From an uncultured Oscillospiraceae bacterium (GTDB taxonomy: Bacteria; Bacillota; Clostridia; Oscillospirales; Acutalibacteraceae): DNA of 25,410 bases. The notes beneath the pieces are model-generated. The model searched no databases, had not been told where the DNA came from, and saw only the letters and a list, made by a program, of their open reading frames with translations. The stretch is taken from positions 1 through 25,410 of the forward strand of contig UQFL01000026.1 of assembly GCA_900540305.1 (NCBI GenBank), given 5' to 3'. Shown one piece after another: positions 16,470-23,847 of the stretch (positions within the stretch are counted from its first letter, which is position 1; the number at the start of each line of letters is the position of its first letter). The position numbers and the translations under genes are program-made.

Positions 16470-17027
16470 TTATTTTACGATATATGCGTAAACAGTATTG
16501 AGGACACCTGCGAGAAGCATTACCCACACGGGGTTTAGTTTAGTTTTTCTGAGAAGAATTACACAGACGGTGAAAATTATTATAAGCACCCAGTTTGTGG
16601 CGGAGAGGACAACCTCACTGCCCCAGAATGCCGTTATCAGCACGGAAACGCCTGCCGATGCAATCATTGCGACTACTGCGGGTCTGAGGGACTTTAAAAT
16701 ATCCTGCATTGCGGACATATTTCTGTATTTGAAATAGAGCTTTGCAAGAATTAACACGATTACGCAGGACGGCAAAACACACCCTGCCGTTGCGGCGAGC
16801 GCACCGCCCACGCCTGCAATTTTTATTCCCACAAAAGTGGCGGCGTTTATTGCGATAGGGCCTGGCGTCATCTGCGAAATAGTTATCAAATCGGTGAATT
16901 CAGTCATACTTATCCACTGATTTTGAGTTACAACCTCGTTTTGAATAAGGGGCAGAGCGGCATAGCCGCCGCCGAAACTGAAAAGACCTATTTGAAGAAA
17001 ACTGAGAAAGAGTTTAATATAAATCAT
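16470..17027 (-). CDS. Chromate transporter family protein (CHR), short form, second half
   Basis: 185 residues with about six hydrophobic helices. Short CHR proteins work as pairs that together correspond to one long ChrA. The motifs FSFGGGYAALPLIQ (16-29) and QMTPGPIAINAATFVG (52-67) are those of the family. Members are named for chromate efflux, but many in anaerobes have no shown substrate, so anion transport is the safe statement. The ATG overlaps the stop of the first half by 4 nt (ATGA), and the pair is certainly co-translated. Confidence 0.9.
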   Translation of the reverse strand: MIYIKLFLSFLQIGLFSFGGGYAALPLIQNEVVTQNQWISMTEFTDLITISQMTPGPIAINAATFVGIKIAGVGGALAATAGCVLPSCVIVLILAKLYFKYRNMSAMQDILKSLRPAVVAMIASAGVSVLITAFWGSEVVLSATNWVLIIIFTVCVILLRKTKLNPVWVMLLAGVLNTVYAYIVK

Positions 17028-17593
17028 TTTGCACGCCCCTTTCTTTTATTGATAAGAGCGTGAACAACGCCGATTAATGCGCAGACAATAACTATGTAAA
17101 CAACATTCACATTGAAAACGCACGCCGCTATGAATGCAAGCGCCATTATAATAACAGATTCTGCGCTTTTCATTTTAAATATATCCATTGCCATATCGTA
17201 TACTACGCTTGCGATAACAGCGCCGACTCCCGCCTGCATACCCTCAAGCATATGGCTTACAATGAAGTTTTCACGAAATGCGTCATACGCAACGGAAATT
17301 ACAGAAATAATCACAAACGGCGGAATTATTGTTGCAATAATAGCGATGATTGCGCCGAGAAAACCTGCCAGCTTATACCCCGTTACTATCGCTCCGTTTA
17401 CGGCAATGGGGCCTGGTGCTGACTGTGCAATGGCAACAAGGTCAAGCATTTCATTTTCATCTATCCATTTATAATTATCAACAAACTTTTTCTTCATCAG
17501 CGTAACGATTACATAGCCGCCGCCGAATGTAAACGCACTCAAATACAGAGTGGCGAAAAAAAGTTTTAAAAGCACTTTGCGTTTATTTTCCAT
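17024..17593 (-). CDS. Chromate transporter family protein (CHR), short form, first half
   Basis: 189 residues, about six membrane helices and a basic C-terminus (NKRKGRAK). The family motifs are FTFGGGYVIVTLMKKKF (22-38) and QSAPGPIAVNGAIVTGYKLAG (57-77, with PGPIAVN). It is the partner of the following short CHR gene. GGAGG lies about 7 nt before the ATG, and a good promoter is at 17614-17642. It leads a minus-strand series of six genes with gaps no larger than 28 nt, linking the transporter pair to a lipoprotein, a GNAT and two redox flavoproteins. Confidence 0.9.
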   Translation of the reverse strand: MENKRKVLLKLFFATLYLSAFTFGGGYVIVTLMKKKFVDNYKWIDENEMLDLVAIAQSAPGPIAVNGAIVTGYKLAGFLGAIIAIIATIIPPFVIISVISVAYDAFRENFIVSHMLEGMQAGVGAVIASVVYDMAMDIFKMKSAESVIIMALAFIAACVFNVNVVYIVIVCALIGVVHALINKRKGRAK

Positions 17594-17613
17594 AACACTT
17601 CCTCCAAGTCCTC

Positions 17614-17642
17614 ATTATATTCCACCCTTTCCCTTTTGTAAA
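17614..17642 (-). promoter_or_regulatory. Sigma-A-type promoter for the CHR-to-OYE unit
   Basis: On the minus strand, TTTACA (17642-17637), a 17-nt spacer and TATAAT (17619-17614). The start is expected near 17607, only about 14 nt upstream of the ATG. It follows the terminator of the sleB-like gene closely. Confidence 0.85.
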
Positions 17643-17650
17643 CGCTTTTG

Positions 17651-17687
17651 TAAAAAGAAAAATCCTGAAACCAAAGGCTTCAGGATT
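17651..17687 (-). terminator. Intrinsic terminator of the sleB-like unit
   Basis: AATCCTGAA (17661-17669) pairs with TTCAGGATT (17679-17687) around a 9-nt loop. On the minus strand the stem is followed by TTTCTTTTTA. It is directly downstream of the gene ending at 17697. Confidence 0.88.
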
Positions 17688-17696
17688 AATAATAAA

Positions 17697-18419
17697 TCAT
17701 TTGCAGAAACGGTGACTGCCGATAACCGTTATAATCGGGCGTGAATGCATAAACGCATCGTTCGTTTTGGCAGGGTTATAATAATAGATTGCTCCGCCTG
17801 ACGGGTCCCAGCCGTTGATTGCATCAATCGCCGCTTTTTTAGATGTTTCGGAAACAGGCTCATACCAGTTGCTGTCATAAACACAGGAAAACGCTCCCGA
17901 CTGATACACAACGCCGCTTATACTATCGGGGAAAGACGGGTGCTCAACTCTGTTTAGCACAACTGCGCCGACTGCCACCTGACCCTCATAGCTTTCACCT
18001 CTTGCCTCTGCCGAAATTACCTTTGCAAGAAGCTGAACATCAGAGCTTGAATACTGAGTATTCTGCGTTGAACCCGAGCCGCCGAGACCGAGATACAAAA
18101 GAGTCTGCGAGCCTGCAATACCGTCAACAGTAATTCCCACATTTCTCTGAAAGCTTTTAACGGCGCTCTGGGTCTGACTGCCGAAAATGCCGTCAATCTC
18201 ACCCTTATAGTATCCGAGCTCTTTAAGCTTTTTTTGAAGAGTTTTAACCTCGTCGCCCGTTGAGCCGTATTTTGAAACGGCGTATACTGCCGAATCACTA
18301 TCCGCATAACACAACTCGTACGCAAGATAGCCGCCCGTGCCTGCGCCGAGAATTATTGCAAGGGAAATCAAAAAGATATAGAAATTTCTGAAAGCCTTAT
18401 AAACCGTCATAATTATCAC
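17697..18419 (-). CDS. SleB-like cell wall hydrolase with peptidoglycan-binding domain
   Basis: 240 residues. SleB enzymes cleave spore cortex peptidoglycan during germination; relatives also act in vegetative or forespore wall remodelling. An N-terminal membrane or signal helix (about 13-33) is followed by a PG_binding_1 domain (about 52-112: GSTGDEVKTLQKKLKELGYY, then IDGIFGSQTQSAVKSFQ). A Ser/Gly/Gln linker follows, then the Hydrolase_2 domain from about 127. ISAEARGES carries the presumed catalytic Glu138. GWDPSGGAIYYYNP (203-216) and HSRPIITVIGSHRF (225-238) complete the signature. The start lies directly after the stop of the small membrane protein gene, with AGGTG before the ATG. No ypeB partner is seen. 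Confidence 0.9.
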   Translation of the reverse strand: MIIMTVYKAFRNFYIFLISLAIILGAGTGGYLAYELCYADSDSAVYAVSKYGSTGDEVKTLQKKLKELGYYKGEIDGIFGSQTQSAVKSFQRNVGITVDGIAGSQTLLYLGLGGSGSTQNTQYSSSDVQLLAKVISAEARGESYEGQVAVGAVVLNRVEHPSFPDSISGVVYQSGAFSCVYDSNWYEPVSETSKKAAIDAINGWDPSGGAIYYYNPAKTNDAFMHSRPIITVIGSHRFCK

Positions 18420-18686
18420 CTACACAAAAAAATTAAGCAAAAAGGTTATTGCCGCACCTGCGCCGACGCACAACAGCGCCTGAAATATTAAATAGCGCAT
18501 TTCCTTTTTAGTGCGCCTTGCCCGAGGGGGTCTTTTTGCTTTTTTGGCATAAAGCTTGGCTTCATTATTTAATTTTTCCCTGCCTACATTTACATATTCC
18601 GGTTTTACGAAAAAAATTATTTTTTCAAAATACGGATTTTCCGTATTCGTAACTTCAAGAACCTGTTTATTAACGCCTCTTATCAT
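18420..18686 (-). CDS. Small basic membrane protein upstream of sleB-like gene, unknown
   Basis: 88 residues, no family recognised. The N-terminal half (about 1-45) is soluble with IIFFVKPEYVNVGREKLNNE. A strongly basic stretch follows (about 47-64, KAKRPPRARRTKK), then one C-terminal membrane helix (about 66-87) that ends the protein. This suggests a tail-anchored protein with its basic region in the cytoplasm. AGGA lies about 9 nt before the ATG. Its stop abuts the ATG of the sleB-like gene, so the two are co-translated, and a role in placing or controlling the hydrolase is a guess from context. It is not YpeB, which is much larger. Confidence 0.72.
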   Translation of the reverse strand: MIRGVNKQVLEVTNTENPYFEKIIFFVKPEYVNVGREKLNNEAKLYAKKAKRPPRARRTKKEMRYLIFQALLCVGAGAAITFLLNFFV

Positions 18687-18854
18687 TTTGAAAATCCTTT
18701 CCTGCTTATACTTTTTTTATACAAATAGTGTTGGAAAAAAAGATGAATTTTATACAGAATTAGGAATATTGATTTTTGGTGAAAATTGCAATAAAATAGT
18801 TCTTGACAGGGTACTGTAATAACATTTGGTATATGCGTTTTTACACTTTTTAAA

Positions 18855-18986
18855 TGTTGAAAAGTATGTTGAAAATGTTAAAAAGTTTAGTGAAAAACGG
18901 CTTGTTTATATGGTTTTTCGATGTTGAAAAGTCAAAAACAGGCAAAATCGTGGTACTTTTCAATAGTTTACACAGAGTTTTCAACA
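18855..18986. repeat. Array of TGTTGAAAA-like 9-mers, direct and inverted
   Basis: Direct copies are TGTTGAAAA at 18855, 18867 and 18922, TGTTAAAAA at 18876 and TAGTGAAAA at 18888. Inverted copies are TTTTCAATA at 18957 and TTTTCAACA at 18978. Four copies start 12, 9 and 12 nt apart, close to one helical turn, and the two inverted copies are 21 nt apart. TTGAAAAGT (18924-18932) and ACTTTTCAA (18955-18963) form a 9-bp inverted repeat. This is a likely protein-binding array, with the protein unknown. Confidence 0.6.
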
Positions 18987-19062
18987 TTTTGTAAAGTTAC
19001 AAATAGTTACAGTTTTTTTTAGTGAATTTGCTATTTTTATTATTCATTAACGGCGCATAATG

Positions 19063-19071
19063 TGATATAAT
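19063..19071 (+). promoter_or_regulatory. Extended -10 promoter of the OGG1-type glycosylase gene
   Basis: TGATATAAT gives a perfect TATAAT (19066-19071) with TG one base upstream. The -35 position (near 19043-19048, TTCATT) is weak, as tolerated with an extended -10. The expected start, about 19078, rules out the GTG at 19075 as the initiation codon. Confidence 0.6.
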
Positions 19072-19104
19072 TTTGTGAGAAAAGCAGGTGAAATTATACA
19101 GACA

Positions 19105-19941
19105 ATGATAATTGAAGAAAGAGATAACGAGATAATTTTAAAGGGCGTAAAATGCCTTAGCCTGCCGCTGACTCTTGACTGCGGCGAAGCGTTTCGCTGG
19201 CAGGAGCAGGAGGACGGCTCATGGAGCGGTGCGGCATACGGAAAATTTTTAAACATAAAAGAAGAAAACGGCGTTTTTATTTTAAAATCAACAACAAAAG
19301 AAGATTTTGAAAAAGTTTGGCACAATTATTTTGACCTTGACAGGGATTACGCAAAAATCTGCGAAAAATTAAAGGAAGACCCCCTCTTGTCTGAAACGAT
19401 TGACAAATATTACGGAATCAGAATATTAAATCAGGAGCCGTGGGAGGCGCTTGTTTCATTTGTAATAAGCCAGCAAAACAACATTAAAAGAATAAAGGGC
19501 ATTATAAAACGCCTTTGCGATACATACGGCGAGGAAATATGCGACGGGTGGCACAGTTTTCCGACGGCGCAGAAGCTTTCCTCTCTTGATGTTTCCGATT
19601 TAGAGGCGCTCGGTCTCGGTTACAGGGCAAAATATGTTAAACGCCTTGCGGACGATGTTGCGAGCGGAAAAATCGACCTTGCGGCAATTAAGGCGATGGA
19701 CCTTGACGGGGCAAAAGCAGAGCTTCTCAAAATCTACGGAATAGGCGAAAAGGTTGCAAACTGCGCTTTGCTTTTCGGCTTTCAGTTTGTGCAGTGCTTC
19801 CCCGTTGATGTGTGGATGAAGAGAGTGCTTGAATTTTACCCGAACGGACTGCCCGAATGTTTCAGCGGAGTTGAGGGAATAGCCCAGCAATACCTGTTTC
19901 ACTGGGCGCGAAATAACTTGACGGAAAGGACGGCGAAATAA
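19105..19941 (+). CDS. OGG1-type 8-oxoguanine DNA glycosylase/AP lyase
   Basis: 278 residues. OGG1-type enzymes remove 8-oxoguanine opposite C and nick the abasic site. The N-terminal OGG_N domain spans about 1-110 (LTLDCGEAFRWQEQEDGSW at 22-40). The HhH-GPD domain starts near 112 with WEALVSFVISQQNNIKRI. The hairpin is IYGIGEKVANCALLFGF (210-226), with the presumed catalytic Lys216, and the conserved acid is Asp235 in FPVDVWMKRVL. ATG at 19105 is chosen over an in-frame GTG at 19075 because the promoter places the transcript start at or after that GTG. AGGTGA is somewhat far (about 14 nt). The stop overlaps the rsmE start (TAATG). Confidence 0.92.
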   Translation: MIIEERDNEIILKGVKCLSLPLTLDCGEAFRWQEQEDGSWSGAAYGKFLNIKEENGVFILKSTTKEDFEKVWHNYFDLDRDYAKICEKLKEDPLLSETIDKYYGIRILNQEPWEALVSFVISQQNNIKRIKGIIKRLCDTYGEEICDGWHSFPTAQKLSSLDVSDLEALGLGYRAKYVKRLADDVASGKIDLAAIKAMDLDGAKAELLKIYGIGEKVANCALLFGFQFVQCFPVDVWMKRVLEFYPNGLPECFSGVEGIAQQYLFHWARNNLTERTAK

Positions 19942-20663
19942 TGCAGAAACTTTTTCTTGATTACGAATTTGATGACAGAATAGTGCTTGACGAGGAGCAG
20001 AGCCGCCACATTGCAAAAAGCCTTAGAATGAAAAAGGGCGATATGCTTACTGTTTGCAACGGAGACGGCAATGATTACGGCTGTATTATTGAAGAGATTA
20101 CGAAAAATTCCGTTGAGCTTTCCGTTTGCTACAAGCAGGCTTCAAACAGCGAGCCGAGCGTTTCGGTATCCCTCTATCAGGGTGTGCCGAAGGGCGACAA
20201 AATGCAGGACATTATTCAGAAATGCGTTGAACTCGGAATTCACGATATTACGCCCGTGCTTACAAAAAGAAGCGTGAGCAGACCTGACGAAAAACAGGCA
20301 GGCAAAAAGCGTGAGAGATATTCAAAAATCGCCCTTGAAGCGGCTCAGCAGAGCGGCAGAGGAATCGTGCCCGAAATAAATAAAATGATTACTTTAAAGG
20401 AAGCCGCCGAGCAATGCACGGCGGACATAAAAATTTTGTTTTACGAGGGCGGCGGCGAACCTTTGCGCGAAATTATAGACAAAAACGCAAAAAGCGTTGC
20501 GATATTCATAGGCCCCGAGGGCGGTTTTGACGGTGAAGAGGTTGAAATGCTTAAAGACAGCGGTGCTGTTTGCGCAACACTCGGCAAAAGGATACTGCGC
20601 ACTCAGACTGCGCCTGTTGCGGCGCTTTCCGCAATAATGCTGATGACGGGCAATCTTGAATAA
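19941..20663 (+). CDS. rsmE: 16S rRNA (uracil-1498-N3)-methyltransferase RsmE
   Basis: 240 residues, the normal family length. RsmE methylates U1498 of 16S rRNA with SAM, using a knotted SPOUT fold. An N-terminal PUA-like part (about 15-70) contains EEQSRHIAKSLRMKKGD. The SPOUT domain has GVPKGDKMQDIIQKCVELG (81-99), the SAM-binding GPEGGF (191-196) and LGKRILRTQTA (214-224), all typical. It overlaps the glycosylase gene by one base and is probably co-transcribed with it. Confidence 0.95.
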   Translation: MQKLFLDYEFDDRIVLDEEQSRHIAKSLRMKKGDMLTVCNGDGNDYGCIIEEITKNSVELSVCYKQASNSEPSVSVSLYQGVPKGDKMQDIIQKCVELGIHDITPVLTKRSVSRPDEKQAGKKRERYSKIALEAAQQSGRGIVPEINKMITLKEAAEQCTADIKILFYEGGGEPLREIIDKNAKSVAIFIGPEGGFDGEEVEMLKDSGAVCATLGKRILRTQTAPVAALSAIMLMTGNLE

Positions 20664-20717
20664 TCACAGCCAAAAAACAGATATATATAATGTAATAATA
20701 TAAGAAAGGAAATTTTT

Positions 20718-21650
20718 ATGGCTATTTACGGCAATATTACCGAGCTTATAGGCAACACACCTATGATGAGACTTTCTGCATACGAAAAAGCAATCGGCGC
20801 AGAAGCCGAGCTTGTTGCAAAGCTTGAATATTTTAACCCCGCAGGCTCAGTTAAGGACAGAGCGGCTTATTATATGATTAAGGATGCGGAGGAAAAAGGA
20901 ATTTTAAAGAAAGGCGCAACTATAATTGAGCCGACATCGGGCAACACGGGCATAGGACTTGCAAGCGTTGGCACAGCAAGAGGATACCGTGTAATTTTAA
21001 CAATGCCCGAAACGATGAGCGTTGAAAGACGCAGTCTTGTTAAAGCTTTTGGCGCAGAAGTTGTGCTGACAGAGGGCGCAAAGGGAATGACGGGCGCAAT
21101 AGAAAAGGCAGAGGAACTTAAAAACGAAACGGACGGCGCTGTTATCCTCGGTCAGTTTGTAAACCCTGCAAACCCGAGAGCGCACTATGAAACAACGGGC
21201 CCCGAAATTTGGGAGCAGACGGACGGAAAGATTGACGCTTTCGTTGCAGGAGTAGGCACAGGCGGCACAATTTCAGGAGTTGGCAAATATCTTAAAGAGA
21301 AAAATCCTGATATTAAAATAATTGCGGCTGAGCCTGCAACATCGCCCGTTTTGAGCGAGGGACACGGCGGCGCGCACAAAATTCAGGGAATCGGCGCAGG
21401 CTTCGTGCCCGAAACGCTTGATACAGAAATCTATGACGAAGTTATTGCCGTGCCGAACGAAGCGGCATTTGAAACAGGCAACAAAATTGCAAAAACAGAG
21501 GGCTTTCTTGTGGGCATTTCAAGCGGTGCGGCGCTTTGGGCGGCGGCTCAGCTTGCAAAGCGTGAGGAATACAAGGGCAAGCGCATAGTTGTACTCTTCC
21601 CCGACACGGGCGACAGATACCTTTCAACTCCCCTTTTCTCACAGGAATAA
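20718..21650 (+). CDS. cysK: Cysteine synthase A (O-acetylserine sulfhydrylase)
   Basis: 310 residues, the normal length. A PLP enzyme making cysteine from O-acetylserine and sulfide. NPAGSVKDRAA (40-50) carries the Schiff-base Lys46. PTSGNTGIG (72-80) is the substrate and PLP loop. GTGGTISGVGKYL binds the PLP phosphate. SSGAAL and LFPDTGDRYLST lie near the end. AGAAAGGAAA lies 5-7 nt before the ATG. The 54 nt after rsmE contain a TATAAT (20686-20691) but no clear -35, so a separate promoter is possible. I see no T-box or S-box leader. A terminator follows. Confidence 0.96.
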   Translation: MAIYGNITELIGNTPMMRLSAYEKAIGAEAELVAKLEYFNPAGSVKDRAAYYMIKDAEEKGILKKGATIIEPTSGNTGIGLASVGTARGYRVILTMPETMSVERRSLVKAFGAEVVLTEGAKGMTGAIEKAEELKNETDGAVILGQFVNPANPRAHYETTGPEIWEQTDGKIDAFVAGVGTGGTISGVGKYLKEKNPDIKIIAAEPATSPVLSEGHGGAHKIQGIGAGFVPETLDTEIYDEVIAVPNEAAFETGNKIAKTEGFLVGISSGAALWAAAQLAKREEYKGKRIVVLFPDTGDRYLSTPLFSQE

Positions 21651-21687
21651 ACGAAATTCTTTAAAACCAAATAAGATATAAAAATCA

Positions 21688-21724
21688 CCCGTGCCTTGGG
21701 TCAAATTCAGGGCACGGGCTTTTT
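21688..21724 (+). terminator. Intrinsic terminator after cysK
   Basis: CCCGTGCC (21688-21695) pairs with GGCACGGG (21711-21718) around a 15-nt loop, followed by C and TTTTT. It ends the OGG1-rsmE-cysK group. Confidence 0.9.
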
Positions 21725-21802
21725 GTTACAATGGCAAATTTTAAGTTTGTATTGCTTTTTCGGCTCATATATTGTAAATTTATATATAATAAATGAAAAG
21801 AG

Positions 21803-21827
21803 GGCGCAGTTTGCGCCGCAAAGGCGG
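21803..21827 (+). promoter_or_regulatory. Overlapping hairpins covering the nadA ribosome binding site
   Basis: Stem 1 is GGCGCA (21803-21808) with TGCGCC (21812-21817). A possible stem 2 is CCGC (21816-21819) with GCGG (21824-21827), which shares bases with stem 1 and covers the AAAGGCGG ribosome binding site. The two are mutually exclusive. A TATAAT lies at 21785-21790. Regulation by switching is only a possibility. Confidence 0.35.
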
Positions 21828-21834
21828 TTTTAAT

Positions 21835-22752
21835 ATGACGGTTTGTGAACTTCAGGAAAAAATCAGAGAACTGAAAAAGGAAAAGGACATCTGCATTCTT
21901 GCCCATTCATATATGAGCAGGGAGATTTGCGAAATCGCCGATTTCACGGGCGATTCATACGCTCTTTCTGTAAAAGCGCAGAGTGTAAGCAGTAAAACCG
22001 TTATTATGTGCGGCGTTCGTTTTATGGCGGAAACCGTTAAAATACTTTCACCCGAAAAGAAAGTTATTCTTTCAAACCCGTCCGCAGGCTGCCCGATGGC
22101 AGAACAGTTTGACAAAAAAAGAGTGCTCGAACTCAAAGATGAGCACCCCGACCACGCTGTTGTTGCTTATGTAAACACCACGGCAGAGCTTAAAACCGTT
22201 TGCGATGTCTGCGTAACTTCATCATCAGCGGTTAAAATAGTAAAGGCGATGCCTGAAAAGAATATTATTTTTATTCCCGACATCAATCTCGGCACATTTG
22301 TTAAAAATGCGTGCCCCGAAAAAAATATCGTTTTACTTGAGGGCGGCTGCCCCACTCACTGCCTTGTTACTGAAAACGAGGTGATTGAGGCAAAATCTGC
22401 TCACCCGAACGCACTGTTTCTTGTTCACCCCGAATGCAGAAATGAAGTTGTGCGCCATGCCGACTACGCAGGCTCAACGAGCGGAATTATGGATTTTGCG
22501 AAAAACAGCGACTGCCGTGAATTTATAATCGGCACGGAAAACAGCATTGCGGAGCATTTGCAGTATGACTGCCCCGACAAGAAATTTTACCCTGTATCAA
22601 AAAATCTTATATGCGAAAATATGAAAGCGACTACCCTGCCCGAGGTTTACCTTTGCTGTCTCGGTGAGGCGGGCGAGGAAATCGTGCTTGACGATGAAAC
22701 CCTCAAAAAAGCTAAAAGCTGTATTGACAAGATGATTGAATACGGCGGATAA
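21835..22752 (+). CDS. nadA: Quinolinate synthase NadA
   Basis: 305 residues from ATG 21835. NadA condenses iminoaspartate with dihydroxyacetone phosphate to quinolinate in NAD synthesis, using a [4Fe-4S] cluster. The three cluster Cys are placed as in the family: Cys86 (NPSAGCPMAEQ), Cys172 (EGGCPTH) and Cys260 (ICENMKATTL). AHSYMSREI (23-31), GDSYALS (39-45) and VHPEC (197-201) are also conserved. AAAGGCGG lies 7 nt before the ATG. An in-frame ATG at 21793 lacks a binding site and would add 14 basic residues. nadB and nadC are not adjacent; mnmA follows after 18 nt. Confidence 0.95.
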   Translation: MTVCELQEKIRELKKEKDICILAHSYMSREICEIADFTGDSYALSVKAQSVSSKTVIMCGVRFMAETVKILSPEKKVILSNPSAGCPMAEQFDKKRVLELKDEHPDHAVVAYVNTTAELKTVCDVCVTSSSAVKIVKAMPEKNIIFIPDINLGTFVKNACPEKNIVLLEGGCPTHCLVTENEVIEAKSAHPNALFLVHPECRNEVVRHADYAGSTSGIMDFAKNSDCREFIIGTENSIAEHLQYDCPDKKFYPVSKNLICENMKATTLPEVYLCCLGEAGEEIVLDDETLKKAKSCIDKMIEYGG

Positions 22753-22770
22753 TTTATAAATGGTGATTTT

Positions 22771-23829
22771 ATGAAGAAAAAGGCGCTTATAGCAATGAGC
22801 GGCGGCGTTGACAGCAGCGTTGCCGCCTTTTTAATGAAGCAGGCTGGCTACGAATGTGTGGGGGCAACCATGCGTTTGTGGAGCGGTAGTTCTGACAGCG
22901 ATGTGAACGACGCCGAGAGCGTAGCAAAAAAACTTGATATGCTGTTTTACGCGTTTGATTTGCAGGACGAATTTGAAAAATGCGTTATCGGAAACTTTAT
23001 CAGCGAATACGAAAACGGCAGAACGCCGAACCCCTGTATTCAGTGCAACAAATATCTTAAATTCGGCAAGCTGATTGAAAAGGCACAGGAACTTGGGTGC
23101 GACACAATTGCAACAGGTCATTATGCTGAAGTGATTTTTGACGAAACCACAGGCGAATATATGCTCAAAAAGGGCGCTGATTTAAGCAAGGACCAAAGCT
23201 ACGTGCTCTATCCCCTTACGCAAAACGAACTTGCAAAAACAGTTTTTCCGCTCGGAAAATATACCAAGGCGCAGATTAGGGAGATAGCAGAGGAAAACGG
23301 ATTTGTAAATTCTCGAAAAAAAGAGAGCCAGGACATCTGCTTTGTGCCTGACGGCGACTATGCGTCATTCATTGAAAGCAGAATGAGCGAGCCTTGCAGA
23401 AAAGGAAAATTCGTACTCCAAAACGGCGAGGTGCTCGGTGAACACGGCGGAATTATAAGATACACGATAGGTCAGCGAAAAGGGCTTGGGATTTCATACA
23501 GCGTTCCGCTTTTCGTGTGTGACAAAAATCCGAAAACAAATGAAGTTGTGCTCACAACTGGGGACGCACTTTTCACGAGAGAGGTTTTTGCAAAGGACGC
23601 AAACATTATCTCCCCTAAAGGTCTTGAAAAGGGACAGCGTGTTTTTGCGAGGACAAGATATAATATGAAAGAACAGCCGGCTGTTGCCGAGCTTATTTCA
23701 GACGACACAATACGCCTTGTTTTTGACGAGCCGCAGAGAGCGGCGGCGCCTGGTCAGTCGCTCGTTTTATATGACGGCGATTTTGTTATCGGCGGCGGAA
23801 TAATTACAAAACAAGAAAATATTAAATAA
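22771..23829 (+). CDS. mnmA: tRNA-specific 2-thiouridylase MnmA
   Basis: 352 residues. MnmA thiolates U34 of tRNAs for Lys, Glu and Gln, using ATP and a persulfide donor. The PP-loop is AMSGGVDSSVAAF (8-20). The catalytic Cys pair is Cys89 in TPNPCIQCNKYLKF and Cys190 in SQDICFVPDG. The tRNA-binding DLSKDQSYVLYPL (137-149) and RYTIGQRKGLG are typical. It lies 18 nt after nadA and 18 nt before trmB. Confidence 0.96.
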   Translation: MKKKALIAMSGGVDSSVAAFLMKQAGYECVGATMRLWSGSSDSDVNDAESVAKKLDMLFYAFDLQDEFEKCVIGNFISEYENGRTPNPCIQCNKYLKFGKLIEKAQELGCDTIATGHYAEVIFDETTGEYMLKKGADLSKDQSYVLYPLTQNELAKTVFPLGKYTKAQIREIAEENGFVNSRKKESQDICFVPDGDYASFIESRMSEPCRKGKFVLQNGEVLGEHGGIIRYTIGQRKGLGISYSVPLFVCDKNPKTNEVVLTTGDALFTREVFAKDANIISPKGLEKGQRVFARTRYNMKEQPAVAELISDDTIRLVFDEPQRAAAPGQSLVLYDGDFVIGGGIITKQENIK

Positions 23830-23847
23830 CACAGGCAGGCAGAAATT

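Larger units (their letters stand above)
18687..19104. other. Gene-free divergent region, AT-rich, with repeat array
   Basis: 418 nt between the divergent sleB-like unit and the OGG1-type gene hold no convincing reading frame. Contents seen are an A/T-rich segment at the sleB-side end, an array of TGTTGAAAA-like repeats (18855-18986), T-rich tracts (19013-19040) and an extended -10 promoter (19063-19071). A TTGACA at 18803 has no -10 at the right distance. Confidence 0.7.

Noticed and set aside
18855..18986. CRISPR array
   Set aside because: Repeats are 9 nt and degenerate, spacers are 0-25 nt, copies occur in both orientations and there are no cas genes.
18840..19040. Chromosomal origin (oriC)
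   Set aside because: There is no dnaA, dnaN or rpmH nearby, and the 9-mers differ from the DnaA box at two positions. Kept only as an alternative for the repeat array.
19075..19104. GTG start at 19075 for the OGG1-type protein
   Set aside because: The extended -10 at 19063-19071 places the transcript start at or after this codon, and no binding site precedes it.
20664..20717. Riboswitch or T-box before cysK
   Set aside because: The gap is only 54 nt and contains no T-box, S-box or long hairpin.
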